Source: Tyzzerella sp.
Lineage (GTDB): Bacteria > Bacillota > Clostridia > Lachnospirales > Lachnospiraceae
Direction: 5' to 3'
NCBI GenBank assembly: GCA_017465565.1
Contig: JAFTWA010000016.1
Coordinates: 1-64,000 of the forward strand
DNA length: 64,000 nucleotides
The notes under the pieces are model-generated. The model was not told the DNA's origin. It did not search any database and saw only the letters and a program-made list of their open reading frames with translations. The position numbers were made by a program, and so were the translations under genes. Position 1 is the first letter of the stretch; each line of letters begins with the position of its first letter. Below, one piece after another: positions 17,530 through 26,273 of this stretch.

Positions 17530-18297
17530 CTAAAAACCAAACAACTTGATTCCTAATAGTTCTCTTACCTTTTTCCCGTTCTTGTATCCATGTTTTTCTG
17601 CCATTTTCAGCAACTTGTTGGCTTGTTTTTTATCGCCTTGTTTACCCACTGCAACAGCATAATTGGACATCATAATCGGATAATCCACATCTGTTTCACT
17701 CATCAAAGACGAAGCTTTTCTTAGGTATTCTTCTGCTTTGGCATATTCTTGTTTAATGATATATAATGCCCCAATGTTTCCATATACGACTGCACAATTC
17801 GGATTGATTCGAAGCACCATATTATAACATTCTGCCGCTTTATCCAATTGATTCTGTTCTCGGAAGAATCGTCCAAGTCTTGTCCATGCAATCTCATTTC
17901 TGTCATCGACTGACAATGCTGCCAGATATCCTTTTATTTCTCCATCCTTATGTCCACTTGTGCGATTGTCGTTTGCCAGCTCCAATAACATATCTACCAA
18001 CTCGTCAATTTCTTCTTTGTGTTTCACAAAATCATACTTATCATAATTCAATTGTTCAAATAGTTTAGTCGTATGAAGCGAAAATCCCATATCAATATGT
18101 ACCGCACCCGAAACAGAAGTCATGAAATCCATCTGTAAAAAGACCACATGACATGAATCTGCAAAATATGGAAGCATTTTCTCCAGTTCATTTAAAACCC
18201 TTTGCTTTGCCTCTTCATCTTGTTCCAACATGACAATGTTTCGCTTGCTAAGTCTTGATTCCACATAACGATATACAGTTTCTAACTGTGAATTCAT
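17530..18297 (-). CDS. TPR-repeat protein
   Basis: A 255-residue soluble protein. The N-terminal 100 residues are of no recognised family. The rest is tetratricopeptide repeats: AWTRLGRFFREQNQLDKAAECYNMVLRINPN, VVYGNIGALYIIKQEYAKAEEYLRKASSL and PIMMSNYAVAVGKQGDKKQANKLLKMAEKHG. TPR proteins are adaptors. Position between the phosphatase and kinase genes suggests it links the signalling enzymes to the secretion apparatus or its substrates, but nothing in the sequence proves a partner. Spacing is 38 bases after the phosphatase and 20 before the kinase. Confidence 0.82.
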   Translation of the reverse strand: MNSQLETVYRYVESRLSKRNIVMLEQDEEAKQRVLNELEKMLPYFADSCHVVFLQMDFMTSVSGAVHIDMGFSLHTTKLFEQLNYDKYDFVKHKEEIDELVDMLLELANDNRTSGHKDGEIKGYLAALSVDDRNEIAWTRLGRFFREQNQLDKAAECYNMVLRINPNCAVVYGNIGALYIIKQEYAKAEEYLRKASSLMSETDVDYPIMMSNYAVAVGKQGDKKQANKLLKMAEKHGYKNGKKVRELLGIKLFGF

Positions 18298-18335
18298 CTT
18301 TTATTCCTCTTTTCGTTTATAATGTATTGCATATA

Positions 18336-19097
18336 CTAATGAACCTGACAGAGAATTACTGTCACATTATCTTTTCCACCATGCTCTAAAGCACTCTGAA
18401 CAAGTGTCTTAGCACAATTCTTTACATTCCCTGATGTCAATAAGATATCTGTGATTTCAAAATTGTTTACCATGTCCGTCAATCCGTCACTGCATATCAG
18501 GAAACGGTCTCCGCGTTTATATTCAAACTTTACAATGTGAGGTTCTAACTGTAACTCATCTGGATTCATCCCCAAATGTTGTAACAGACGTGGTTTTCTT
18601 CCTGTAATTCCATTTTCTTTCAGATACTGTTCATTGGTATGATTTTTCGATAATTGCATCAATTCATTGTCTCTAAAACAATAAATTCGACTATCTCCCA
18701 AATTAAATGCATAAGCATATTGCTTATAAAAATATAACCCTGCCACGGTAGAACCAATTCGAAAATTATTGAGTTCCTCTTGCTTATCAATCACTCTTTG
18801 GTTCATTCCCAGACAGATATTATTCAAAAATTTATGAACAGAGTCTATATTACCAGTTAACCCTAATACTTCTTTCATATATTCAGCAGCCAGAAACGAG
18901 GCGATTTCTCCATAGTCGCCACCACCCATTCCATCAAAAACTGCCACACCTGTTCCTGATTTTAAAAAGCGGCGGAAATCAATAATTTCTGAAAGTCCTT
19001 CATTATCAGACATCATATAAGCCCCATCGAAATAAAAATTATCTTCATTATTACTTCGCACATTTCCTTTATGACTGTAACAAGCCGCTTCCAGCAT
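18336..19097 (-). CDS. PP2C-family Ser/Thr phosphatase
   Basis: Metal-dependent (Mn/Mg) protein phosphatase of the Stp1/PrpC type that reverses Hanks kinase action. Motifs in order: HKGNVRSNNEDNFYFDG (metal Asp), GVAVFDGMGGGDYGEIASFLA, NLGDSRIYCFRDNELMQLSKNHT, RFLICSDGLTDMV and GGKDNVTVILC. At about 254 residues it is a bare catalytic domain. The frame opens at an ATG at 19106, but its spacing to GGTGGAG is too short. The ATG at 19097 gives MLEAACYSHKG, the usual family start. It sits between the second WXG100 gene and the TPR gene. Confidence 0.92.
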   Translation of the reverse strand: MLEAACYSHKGNVRSNNEDNFYFDGAYMMSDNEGLSEIIDFRRFLKSGTGVAVFDGMGGGDYGEIASFLAAEYMKEVLGLTGNIDSVHKFLNNICLGMNQRVIDKQEELNNFRIGSTVAGLYFYKQYAYAFNLGDSRIYCFRDNELMQLSKNHTNEQYLKENGITGRKPRLLQHLGMNPDELQLEPHIVKFEYKRGDRFLICSDGLTDMVNNFEITDILLTSGNVKNCAKTLVQSALEHGGKDNVTVILCQVH

Positions 19098-19136
19098 ATG
19101 TATCATATCTCCACCGCCTCTCTGTATTCATACTTT

Positions 19137-19436
19137 CTATAATTCTGCTGCTCTCTGTGCATCCAGTGCATTCTTTTCATCTTGATCATTTGCTGCCAAT
19201 TCTAATTTAACTGCATAATTCATCATCTTATCTGAAAAGTTCTGGAATGTACTTTGGAACTGTGCATAAGATTCCTGGAATGTTCTTGTTGCAGGTGCAT
19301 TCCATACTTGGTCAAGATTGTTAATCAAGGTTGTCATTCTTGACATTACTTGCTCGTAATCCGAACTCATATGCTTAATTTCGTTTGCTTTTGCTCTCAT
19401 ACCATCAGTGTCATATTGTTGTGTGTAACTTGCCAT
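19137..19436 (-). CDS. WXG100-family protein (EsxA-like)
   Basis: A 99-residue helical-hairpin protein of the ESAT-6/WXG100 superfamily, normally a small dimeric T7SS substrate. The turn carries VWNAPATRTF (Trp45), where the usual Trp-x-Gly has Ala for Gly. Both arms are amphipathic helices and the C-terminus is charged. It is clearly related in sequence to the C-terminal domain of the lipase encoded 45 bases upstream: both have RMTTLI, FxESY and YAV followed by ExxAN. It could be a partner or structural substrate of the secretion system. Confidence 0.9.
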   Translation of the reverse strand: MASYTQQYDTDGMRAKANEIKHMSSDYEQVMSRMTTLINNLDQVWNAPATRTFQESYAQFQSTFQNFSDKMMNYAVKLELAANDQDEKNALDAQRAAEL

Positions 19437-19481
19437 TGTAATAGCCTCCTTAAAATAATTTATTAAAATATGAATCCATAT

Positions 19482-20765
19482 TTATTTTAATGAAATTCTT
19501 TCGAACTTTGTTGCAAAAAGATTGTCCGTGTCTTCCATGCGATTTGCGACTCCCTCCATAATTACAGCATATTCTGTCATAATAGTACCAAATTTTTCAA
19601 ACATTACTTTGAGTCCAAGATAACTTTCAACAAAAACATCAGTTGCCGACGCATCCCATATATGGTCCTCTTGCAGTGTCGTGATGAGGGTTGTCATCCT
19701 TTTCATAATGTCAACATAATCCGCCTGATGCATTCTCAGTTTTCTGGCTTCTGTTCGGAGCCCGGATGGACTGACATAGATAAAATCTGAGGAGCCATAG
19801 ATTGCATTGGTAGTTTGACGTGATGCCACTGGGGTTATTTTATCGAGCGTATCATGCGATATCCAATCGAAAATTTTACTTCCCGGAAGATTCTTATATA
19901 TGTACGACGCAATCATAATAATTTCTGATATTGTCGAATTGCCCCAATCGTGAATCCATGTTTTCTTGTTATCTTCGTTTCGAATAAGCTTATCGCCTTC
20001 ATACTGCATATCGTTGAGATTATGATTTTTAAAACCATTGGTGGCATCAAAACTATCTTCTGACTTTGATTTGATAACAATCTGCTCGCCCAATGAATCA
20101 TTGATGTCAGAAATCAAATCTCCTTCATTCTCGTAATTCTTTATTTTACCTTTTACCCTTAAGATTTTCAACCAGTTGTCTTTTTTATATTCTTTGTTCT
20201 GCCCAGGTGCATTAAATGTATATACTCCCTTGATTTTTCCAGAATCCTCAAATCCTACCGCGCCACTTTCAGCCAAATTCCCTCCCAAAGAGTGGCCAGT
20301 TAAATAGATCGAATCATACTTATCCAAGTCTCTCATGAAGTTGTCCATGGCTCTTTGTTGATCTGTTTCTGCTGCAAATCCCAGTTGACCGTCTGTTAGT
20401 ATATCTTTGAGCTTTTCATCCAAAGAATTCGAAGAAGACATTTGAGTCCCTCTTGCTGCAACTGTTACAGTACCATCCTGTGGTCCTTCAATTGCAATTG
20501 CTGCAAATCCTGTTATATTCGGGTCGTCATAAGCTTTTACAATCTTATAATTACCATTGGACACTTTTCTAATGAATCGTTCCACAGTTGCTGACCCAAA
20601 GTCATCATATAAGTCATTTTTGACACTGGAGTGATTTAACACAGAAGACAATTCTACCGAGCTTTTTGCAGTTCCATCACTATTAAAATTGGAATTACTA
20701 ATTCTGCTGTACGCAAGTTTCGATAAAATCATCATCTCCACTTCTGTAAATGGTGTACTTGCCAT
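19482..20765 (-). CDS. Lipase with C-terminal WXG100-like domain, putative T7SS effector
   Basis: A 427-residue alpha/beta-hydrolase fused to a helical targeting-like domain. The lipase part has TVTVAARGT, then the nucleophile elbow TGHSLGGN (Ser159), VYTFNAPGQN, and candidate triad partners Asp216 or Asp220 and His248. Residues 333-427 form a WXG100-like hairpin: SGLRTEARKL, IMKRMTTLI, a central IWDASATDVFVESY, then EYAVIMEGVAN. There is no signal peptide. This is the reverse order of LXG toxins (targeting domain last). From memory, a reverse-order T7SSb lipase effector, TslA, has been described in Staphylococcus aureus. No obvious immunity gene lies beside it. Target lipids are unknown. Confidence 0.85.
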   Translation of the reverse strand: MASTPFTEVEMMILSKLAYSRISNSNFNSDGTAKSSVELSSVLNHSSVKNDLYDDFGSATVERFIRKVSNGNYKIVKAYDDPNITGFAAIAIEGPQDGTVTVAARGTQMSSSNSLDEKLKDILTDGQLGFAAETDQQRAMDNFMRDLDKYDSIYLTGHSLGGNLAESGAVGFEDSGKIKGVYTFNAPGQNKEYKKDNWLKILRVKGKIKNYENEGDLISDINDSLGEQIVIKSKSEDSFDATNGFKNHNLNDMQYEGDKLIRNEDNKKTWIHDWGNSTISEIIMIASYIYKNLPGSKIFDWISHDTLDKITPVASRQTTNAIYGSSDFIYVSPSGLRTEARKLRMHQADYVDIMKRMTTLITTLQEDHIWDASATDVFVESYLGLKVMFEKFGTIMTEYAVIMEGVANRMEDTDNLFATKFERISLK

Positions 20766-20777
20766 TATCCCATCCCC

Positions 20778-21110
20778 CTACTTTCCTGCATTTACCCCAA
20801 ATAAATTGTAAGAAATATTTGAAACATCCACCAAATTTGTTGCTGGCAAATTATCTATCTTCTCAGCATCAACAAATCCGTTGAGACATGCTTCCACCGT
20901 ATTCGCAAGACTCTGTAAATAATCCTTTTCCCACTGCAATCGTTTTTTTGCAAACTCCAAGGTATCATCAATATCCTGACGAATTCTGACTTTCATATTG
21001 ATTTCATTTGCAATACGCGAGAGTTCATGATAACAGTCTTCTACTTCTGCCTTCATTTGCAAAATTGCTCTTTTTGTATTTGTAAGTTCCGAAATATATA
21101 ACTTAATCAT
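20778..21110 (-). CDS. Small helical protein, possible effector partner
   Basis: A 110-residue, mostly alpha-helical protein without a Trp-x-Gly turn, signal peptide or membrane segment. Heptad-like stretches such as LTNTKRAILQMKAEVEDCYHELSRIANEI and DDTLEFAKKRLQWEKDYLQSLAN suggest a coiled hairpin. I do not recognise the family with certainty. Its size and place, 12 bases upstream of the lipase gene and 24 downstream of a WXG100 gene, match the small helical partners that accompany LXG and reverse-LXG effectors. That function is inferred from context. Confidence 0.7.
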   Translation of the reverse strand: MIKLYISELTNTKRAILQMKAEVEDCYHELSRIANEINMKVRIRQDIDDTLEFAKKRLQWEKDYLQSLANTVEACLNGFVDAEKIDNLPATNLVDVSNISYNLFGVNAGK

Positions 21111-21134
21111 AGATAATCTTACCGCCTGTCAAAT

Positions 21135-21443
21135 CTAAATTTCTCGAATGCGAACACAGGATGCTTCGTCTGCCTCTTTGATTTCATTTGCAATATTTCT
21201 CATCCTTTGTGCAACAACATTCAAATCATTTTCCAGTTGTCTGTTATACTCCTGCAATTCCAATAATTTTTCTTGCAATGCATCACTGCTTTTTCCACGC
21301 CAGCTTTGCTTGATATGGTTTACCTCATTTTTGACACGAGTATTCAACTCGGCGCACTGGTTCGCAATTTGTTCAATCCGCCTTGATTGGCGGATTGTCT
21401 CTGGGTAGTTAATACTTATATTATAATCAAAAAAATCACTCAT
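21135..21443 (-). CDS. WXG100-family protein
   Basis: A 102-residue helical hairpin with a canonical turn SWRGKSSDALQEKL (Trp48-Arg-Gly50). N-terminal ISINYPETIRQSRRIEQIANQC forms the first helix, and LLELQEYNRQLENDLNVVAQRMRNIANEI the second. It begins 12 bases after esaB. It may be the core small substrate, or a targeting partner for the lipase together with the 110-residue protein. Confidence 0.88.
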   Translation of the reverse strand: MSDFFDYNISINYPETIRQSRRIEQIANQCAELNTRVKNEVNHIKQSWRGKSSDALQEKLLELQEYNRQLENDLNVVAQRMRNIANEIKEADEASCVRIREI

Positions 21444-21455
21444 CAGATTTTCTCC

Positions 21456-21707
21456 TTAAAATAGAATTTTAAGATAACTGCCATCCCAAACGGCATTCTC
21501 ATATAAAGTTTCATCTCGATCCAACACTCTGTCCTTATAAGCGAAGTTTAGTTCTGAAAGATACATATATTGCTGGGCATCCTTTGCTTTTAGAAAATGC
21601 ACCATCTTTTTTGATAATTCTCCCACCGTAACTTTCAAGGGCAATTCAAAATCACCTAAACTAACATTGTTTTTGTCTATGATTGTAATAATCGCATAAT
21701 CAACCAT
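21456..21707 (-). CDS. esaB: EsaB/YukD ubiquitin-like protein
   Basis: An 83-residue protein with a beta-grasp pattern: DYAIITIIDKNNVSLGDFELP, then LTVGELSKK-like KVTVGELSKKMVHFL, then LNFAYKDRVLDRDETLYENAVWDGSYLKILF. This matches YukD/EsaB of firmicute T7SSb, a small cytoplasmic regulator or component found beside EssC. It lies 26 bases downstream of essC and 12 upstream of the WXG100 gene. Confidence 0.85.
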   Translation of the reverse strand: MVDYAIITIIDKNNVSLGDFELPLKVTVGELSKKMVHFLKAKDAQQYMYLSELNFAYKDRVLDRDETLYENAVWDGSYLKILF

Positions 21708-21733
21708 AATGTCCCTCCATATTTTTCTTTAGG

Positions 21734-24700
21734 CTAATTTATTGCCTTAAATCGTTTCGCCTTTCCATCAAATAATAAATAAGCTTCCATTTCTTCCAGT
21801 TTCTGCAAACCTGCTGTGTAATCCTCGTCTCCTGGAATATCTAAATGAGAAAAATAATCACCGCCCACAAAAAGAACAGGACCTGTGCGAAGCATACTTC
21901 GCATTACATACTCTTTTGTTCGAAGCTCACCCAAATTTTCAGGACAATCCGTTGTTAGCAAATAGATGTTAAGTGCCGTACTTCCTTCAATAATTCTGGA
22001 CAATTTTTTAGCCGAATCATCTGTGATATCTTCATACATTTTCTTGTATCCTTGTATTGCAATGACAATTGGTTCAAAATCATAATCGCAAGACTTCATG
22101 CTCTCTATACGTCTATCCATTTCGTCATTTAAATGTTCAAAGAATTCATCAAATTCCACCACAGATGAAATATATTGGCAGTTCTTTCCTGTTAATGGTG
22201 CAAGTTGATTCGTCCCATTATCATATAAAATAACGTTGGCCTCTAACTTCTTTTGAAACTCTTTAATAATGCCTTTCATAATCTCATTTGCATCAGAACC
22301 TTTTTTATCAGAAATGACCATATAATGTGGCATTTTCGTCATGTCATATTCCACTAAGGCTGCGTTCTTTTGACACACCCCAAAAACAACCTTATCACTC
22401 TTAGTAGCATCCGGTTTCTCTTTCTCCTCTACGTCTGAAAGTCGTCTTGCTCGAATATCAACATATTTTTCTGCTAAACTCTCTATTTGATTCTTTAAAT
22501 TGATAAGCTGCATTTGCTCATCTTCTCCATAGGCCGCAAGGGCAGTTTGGAATTCCAATACTCGCATGCCTTCCCGAACCAAACCTCTTCCTTCCACATC
22601 ACTTGGAACTAATCCATTGGTTTTACCAACAATGGAAGAATAATCCGAATCTTCCTTCATCTGCAACGCGATTCCACATTTGATATTGGATGTCACCTTG
22701 AAACTGATTCCACTTACGGTGCCTGTAGTTGCAAGCAGATAGATACCGTAATTAGCACCTTCTCGCGACAAGCGAATAAAAAAGTCTAAGTACCCCGGAT
22801 ACATTGTAAATACTGGGGCAAAGTTATCGATAAACAATACAATATATGGATATTTCTCATCCATAAACTGATTGTACGACTTAATGTTAATCATGCCGTT
22901 CATAGCAAAAGATTTCTTACGCGTATCCATCTCTTTTGTAAGTGCCTCAATAACTCTGTCAATTTGTTCCTTGTCGTTGTCATTCGCAATTCCACACATA
23001 TGCGGAAGGTTTGCAAATAAGTTGAGGCTCCAACTTCCAAAATCAAGTGCGTACAAATTCACTTCATCCGGTCTGTATTGCTTTGCAATGGACATCATAC
23101 AAGTTTGAAGGAATGTTGTTTTCCCTGATCCTGGTATTCCATACACTATGTAATGTCCATCTCTATTAAAATTCAAAGCAACCGAATATTGAGATTGCAG
23201 GTAAGGATTGTCTACCATACCATAAGTCACTACAAAATCATCCAGTTCTTTTTCACAAACAATATCATCCAAGAATATTTTTCCAGGCAATGGTTTCTTC
23301 CAAAGTTGACGAGCAGGCTCTACACCGTGTTCCTTTGCAACCGCTGCAATATGTGCAACAACTGCATCTATTTCCTTTACTTTTGAAACACTCTTTTCTG
23401 TGTGTTCGTATTCATATTGTATTCTCTTTCCTGTGATATCTACCAACGAAATCGGCAGGTCCGCACTCGACTGTCCGGTTCGCTCCGGCATATACGGAGC
23501 ACCGCTCCAATATGACTGCACTTGTTCATAAACATCATCTTCCCCAACTTGAACAAATGCGCGCCCCGCATTTCGAATCTTCGCCGCATCTGTATGATGT
23601 AACATTTCTTTACTGTCACCACTGCTGGCAACACGGCAGCACCATCTAAACTTACTGTTTGCATACATCTTTGCTGTAACAACACCGCTTGGTTTTTGTG
23701 TCGAAACAATCGCCCAAATACCAAGAGATCTTCCAAGTGCGAATATAGACTCTAATACAGGAACCATATCTGGAAGATTTTTCGTAATCTCAGCAAATTC
23801 ATCAATTACCAAAACAATGATCGGAAGCGGTTGCACTGTTTTATGATATCCTTTTTCAAAGTACTCTTTGATTTCCGGATGAATTCCTACTTTATCAAAC
23901 AAAACCTGTCTACGTTTCATTTCCTCGTTAATAGAGATAATATTTCGCCTTGCATTCCCATCAATATTTGAAAATTTACCCGCGAGATGTGGCAATTTCT
24001 CAAATGGGCGCAATAATCCCGTACCCTTATAATCGATAATCACAAAGGACACCTCACTCGGTGGAAAACGTAACGCCATAGATAAAATCCAAGACTGAAG
24101 CATTTCCGACTTGCCAGAGCCGTTGGTTCCTGCCAACAACCCGTGAGAACCATGATATCTCAGGAAATCACTTCCATACATCATGTTAAACATGAACGGT
24201 TCTCCATTGGCCTTTACACCTAACGGAACGGCCATAGATTTTGCAGGATTGGTACTATTCCAATTCTCCCATACTGGCAATTCTTCTACCCTCTTAACAC
24301 CATAGCCCTCTAAGAAAGTAACACTACCTGGCATATCTGTTGCACTCTTCTTCTCTGCCAGACGCACCGGCGCAAGACTTCTTGCAAATTGTTCTGCCTT
24401 AGTACGAGAAAAACGATCAATTTCGAAAGATTGCTTTTGCCCTATATTAGACTTGTGGAACACTTCATTGCGCATATGATTTAAATCCACAATGATATTA
24501 CAACTCTTCGGCAAATCCTTCAGTTCGTTATAAACATAAATCACACCAATTCCCATACCTGGTTCTGCATGGTCAAGGTAATTCTCAATCTCGGTTTCCT
24601 CAATTAACTCTGGTTCAGAAACTACAAAAAGATAAAATGGTTGATAGTTTTGACCTTTTTCCACGTTGTCTTTATCAAATTGTTTTCGGCTCTTAAGTTC

Positions 24701-26095
24701 TTCATCCAGTACTTTTTCTAATGTAGCTGTCTTAAACACATCATTTGCAACATAGCGAATTTCACGTGTATCATTAAAGGCATGAGGAAGCCATTTAGCA
24801 AATTCCCACTCTTTTGCTTCCTTTCTTCCCGAAAACAATGTCACAATCTTTAAATCCTTATAAGAATGTGTAGTTGAAAGTTGTACCATCATATTTCTTG
24901 CAACACTAAGTGCTTTTTCTCTGTCACCAATGATACCCACACTGACATCTCCTACCAAATCACACAATATAGGAGCCCCTTCTAATGTTTGATTTCCCTT
25001 CCCAAGTTCTTCTCCTTGACTTTCCAAGTCGTCGTTATATAATTTCAAAACATTATCCGGAAACTTGATACGAAAACTGGTCTGAATATCACCTTTTCCA
25101 ATTCTTACTTTCATGAAATCATCATCTTCCGGTCCACGTTCCCAAAGTGTTCGTTCTCTACGAATTGCAATTTCATAACAACGATTCGTATCATGATTGG
25201 ATTCTTCCAGCGATAAGAACTGGTCTTCACGATTCTTATCAATCTGTGCTTTTACTTCAGCCAGATACTTCTCATATTTTTCCTGGCGTACCTCCTGCGC
25301 TTCTTTGTATTTTTTCTTTTCCAAAAATGTAGAAAACACAGATGTTAATGGAAAAATAGCAGAATACGCGCTTCTTGTCGCAAGCATTGGCAAAAATGAA
25401 AGCCAATTTACCATAGGCATATTTCCAATGTTCGGTGGTGCCTTAATCTCAATAATCTCTGACGGTGCCTGATGTCGCAATCGAGGAGATAAACTAAAAA
25501 CAGGATAATTTGACTTGTTCTGCTCTTCGTCCTCCTTGTTCCCATCTATACATACTTCTATTATACTTTTGTCATAGCGAATATTATATTTCCCAACAGA
25601 AATAATATCTCCATCTTTCAAAGATACCTCTGACACTTTGCGATTGTTAACATATGTACCATTTAAACTGTTTAAATCGTGAAGTCTGGCACCCATTTCA
25701 TCCACGATAATTTCTGCATGTTTTCTACCAACACTTTTGTCCGGTAAATAAAACATACATTCTACATTTCTACCTATAACAACTCTAGAATTCGGGCGCA
25801 ATTCCAAACTCTTGGCAACGACATCATCCGAACATACCATGACTGCAATTCGATGCTCCATGCTAAGTACGAAAATATCCCCATTTACTATTTTCTTACT
25901 TTCTCTCGTCGCATAGTTTTGACAAATCCAAGCGTCGTTTATGTATATAAAATTCAAGTGATTTGTTATAACATCAGGACATGAAATACAGATAGTATCT
26001 ATATTTGCAGACCCTATAGAAACAGTTGTGCTAGTATCATCCAATGTTACATCTTTTATCCGTTCTCCAACGTATAATCTAAGTTTGAACCCCAT
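21734..26095 (-). CDS. essC: T7SS ATPase EssC (FHA-FHA-TM-FtsK/SpoIIIE)
   Basis: The 1,453-residue motor of a T7SSb-like system. Residues 1-85 form a degenerate FHA-like fold. Residues about 95-180 form a canonical FHA domain with VVIGRNVECMF, DKSVGRKHAEI and LNGTYVNNRKV, which should bind phosphothreonine. A hydrophobic region at about 228-262 (MPMVNWLSFLPMLATR and following) is the membrane segment. ATPase 1 has LLAGTNGSGKSEML (near 657) and IIVLVIDEFAEI; ATPase 2 has YGIPGSGKTTFL (near 987) and VLFIDNFAPVF. The third module (near 1265, VISDKKGSDANEI) has lost a standard Walker A. It is the first gene of the operon. Confidence 0.93.
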   Translation of the reverse strand: MGFKLRLYVGERIKDVTLDDTSTTVSIGSANIDTICISCPDVITNHLNFIYINDAWICQNYATRESKKIVNGDIFVLSMEHRIAVMVCSDDVVAKSLELRPNSRVVIGRNVECMFYLPDKSVGRKHAEIIVDEMGARLHDLNSLNGTYVNNRKVSEVSLKDGDIISVGKYNIRYDKSIIEVCIDGNKEDEEQNKSNYPVFSLSPRLRHQAPSEIIEIKAPPNIGNMPMVNWLSFLPMLATRSAYSAIFPLTSVFSTFLEKKKYKEAQEVRQEKYEKYLAEVKAQIDKNREDQFLSLEESNHDTNRCYEIAIRRERTLWERGPEDDDFMKVRIGKGDIQTSFRIKFPDNVLKLYNDDLESQGEELGKGNQTLEGAPILCDLVGDVSVGIIGDREKALSVARNMMVQLSTTHSYKDLKIVTLFSGRKEAKEWEFAKWLPHAFNDTREIRYVANDVFKTATLEKVLDEELKSRKQFDKDNVEKGQNYQPFYLFVVSEPELIEETEIENYLDHAEPGMGIGVIYVYNELKDLPKSCNIIVDLNHMRNEVFHKSNIGQKQSFEIDRFSRTKAEQFARSLAPVRLAEKKSATDMPGSVTFLEGYGVKRVEELPVWENWNSTNPAKSMAVPLGVKANGEPFMFNMMYGSDFLRYHGSHGLLAGTNGSGKSEMLQSWILSMALRFPPSEVSFVIIDYKGTGLLRPFEKLPHLAGKFSNIDGNARRNIISINEEMKRRQVLFDKVGIHPEIKEYFEKGYHKTVQPLPIIVLVIDEFAEITKNLPDMVPVLESIFALGRSLGIWAIVSTQKPSGVVTAKMYANSKFRWCCRVASSGDSKEMLHHTDAAKIRNAGRAFVQVGEDDVYEQVQSYWSGAPYMPERTGQSSADLPISLVDITGKRIQYEYEHTEKSVSKVKEIDAVVAHIAAVAKEHGVEPARQLWKKPLPGKIFLDDIVCEKELDDFVVTYGMVDNPYLQSQYSVALNFNRDGHYIVYGIPGSGKTTFLQTCMMSIAKQYRPDEVNLYALDFGSWSLNLFANLPHMCGIANDNDKEQIDRVIEALTKEMDTRKKSFAMNGMINIKSYNQFMDEKYPYIVLFIDNFAPVFTMYPGYLDFFIRLSREGANYGIYLLATTGTVSGISFKVTSNIKCGIALQMKEDSDYSSIVGKTNGLVPSDVEGRGLVREGMRVLEFQTALAAYGEDEQMQLINLKNQIESLAEKYVDIRARRLSDVEEKEKPDATKSDKVVFGVCQKNAALVEYDMTKMPHYMVISDKKGSDANEIMKGIIKEFQKKLEANVILYDNGTNQLAPLTGKNCQYISSVVEFDEFFEHLNDEMDRRIESMKSCDYDFEPIVIAIQGYKKMYEDITDDSAKKLSRIIEGSTALNIYLLTTDCPENLGELRTKEYVMRSMLRTGPVLFVGGDYFSHLDIPGDEDYTAGLQKLEEMEAYLLFDGKAKRFKAIN

Positions 26096-26147
26096 CTCAT
26101 TAACCTCTTTTTATGTTTAAATCTGACATATTAACACAGTTATTAAT

Positions 26148-26176
26148 ATTATACTCTACTTTTTGAGGTATGACAA
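26148..26176 (-). promoter_or_regulatory. T7SS operon promoter
   Basis: TTGTCA (26171-26176), 17 bases, TATAAT (26148-26153) on the minus strand, about 50 bases before the essC ATG. No other good promoter is seen inside the ten-gene run down to 14623, where gaps are 8 to 45 bases. Confidence 0.75.
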
Positions 26177-26228
26177 ATATATTTTGGGGTGACCTATGCT
26201 GCAATTGTATTATATTTCACACCAATAT

Positions 26229-26265
26229 AAGGGGAAAACTAAATTGAACCTTCAGTTTTCCCCTT
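26229..26265 (-). terminator. Hairpin after the YyaL-type gene
   Basis: Twelve-base-pair stem AAGGGGAAAACT/AGTTTTCCCCTT with a 13-base loop, 9 bases past the stop at 26274. The U-tract on the minus side is poor (ATATTGG), and the plus side is richer in T. It probably separates this gene from the T7SS operon. Confidence 0.65.
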
Positions 26266-26273
26266 GTTTATTT

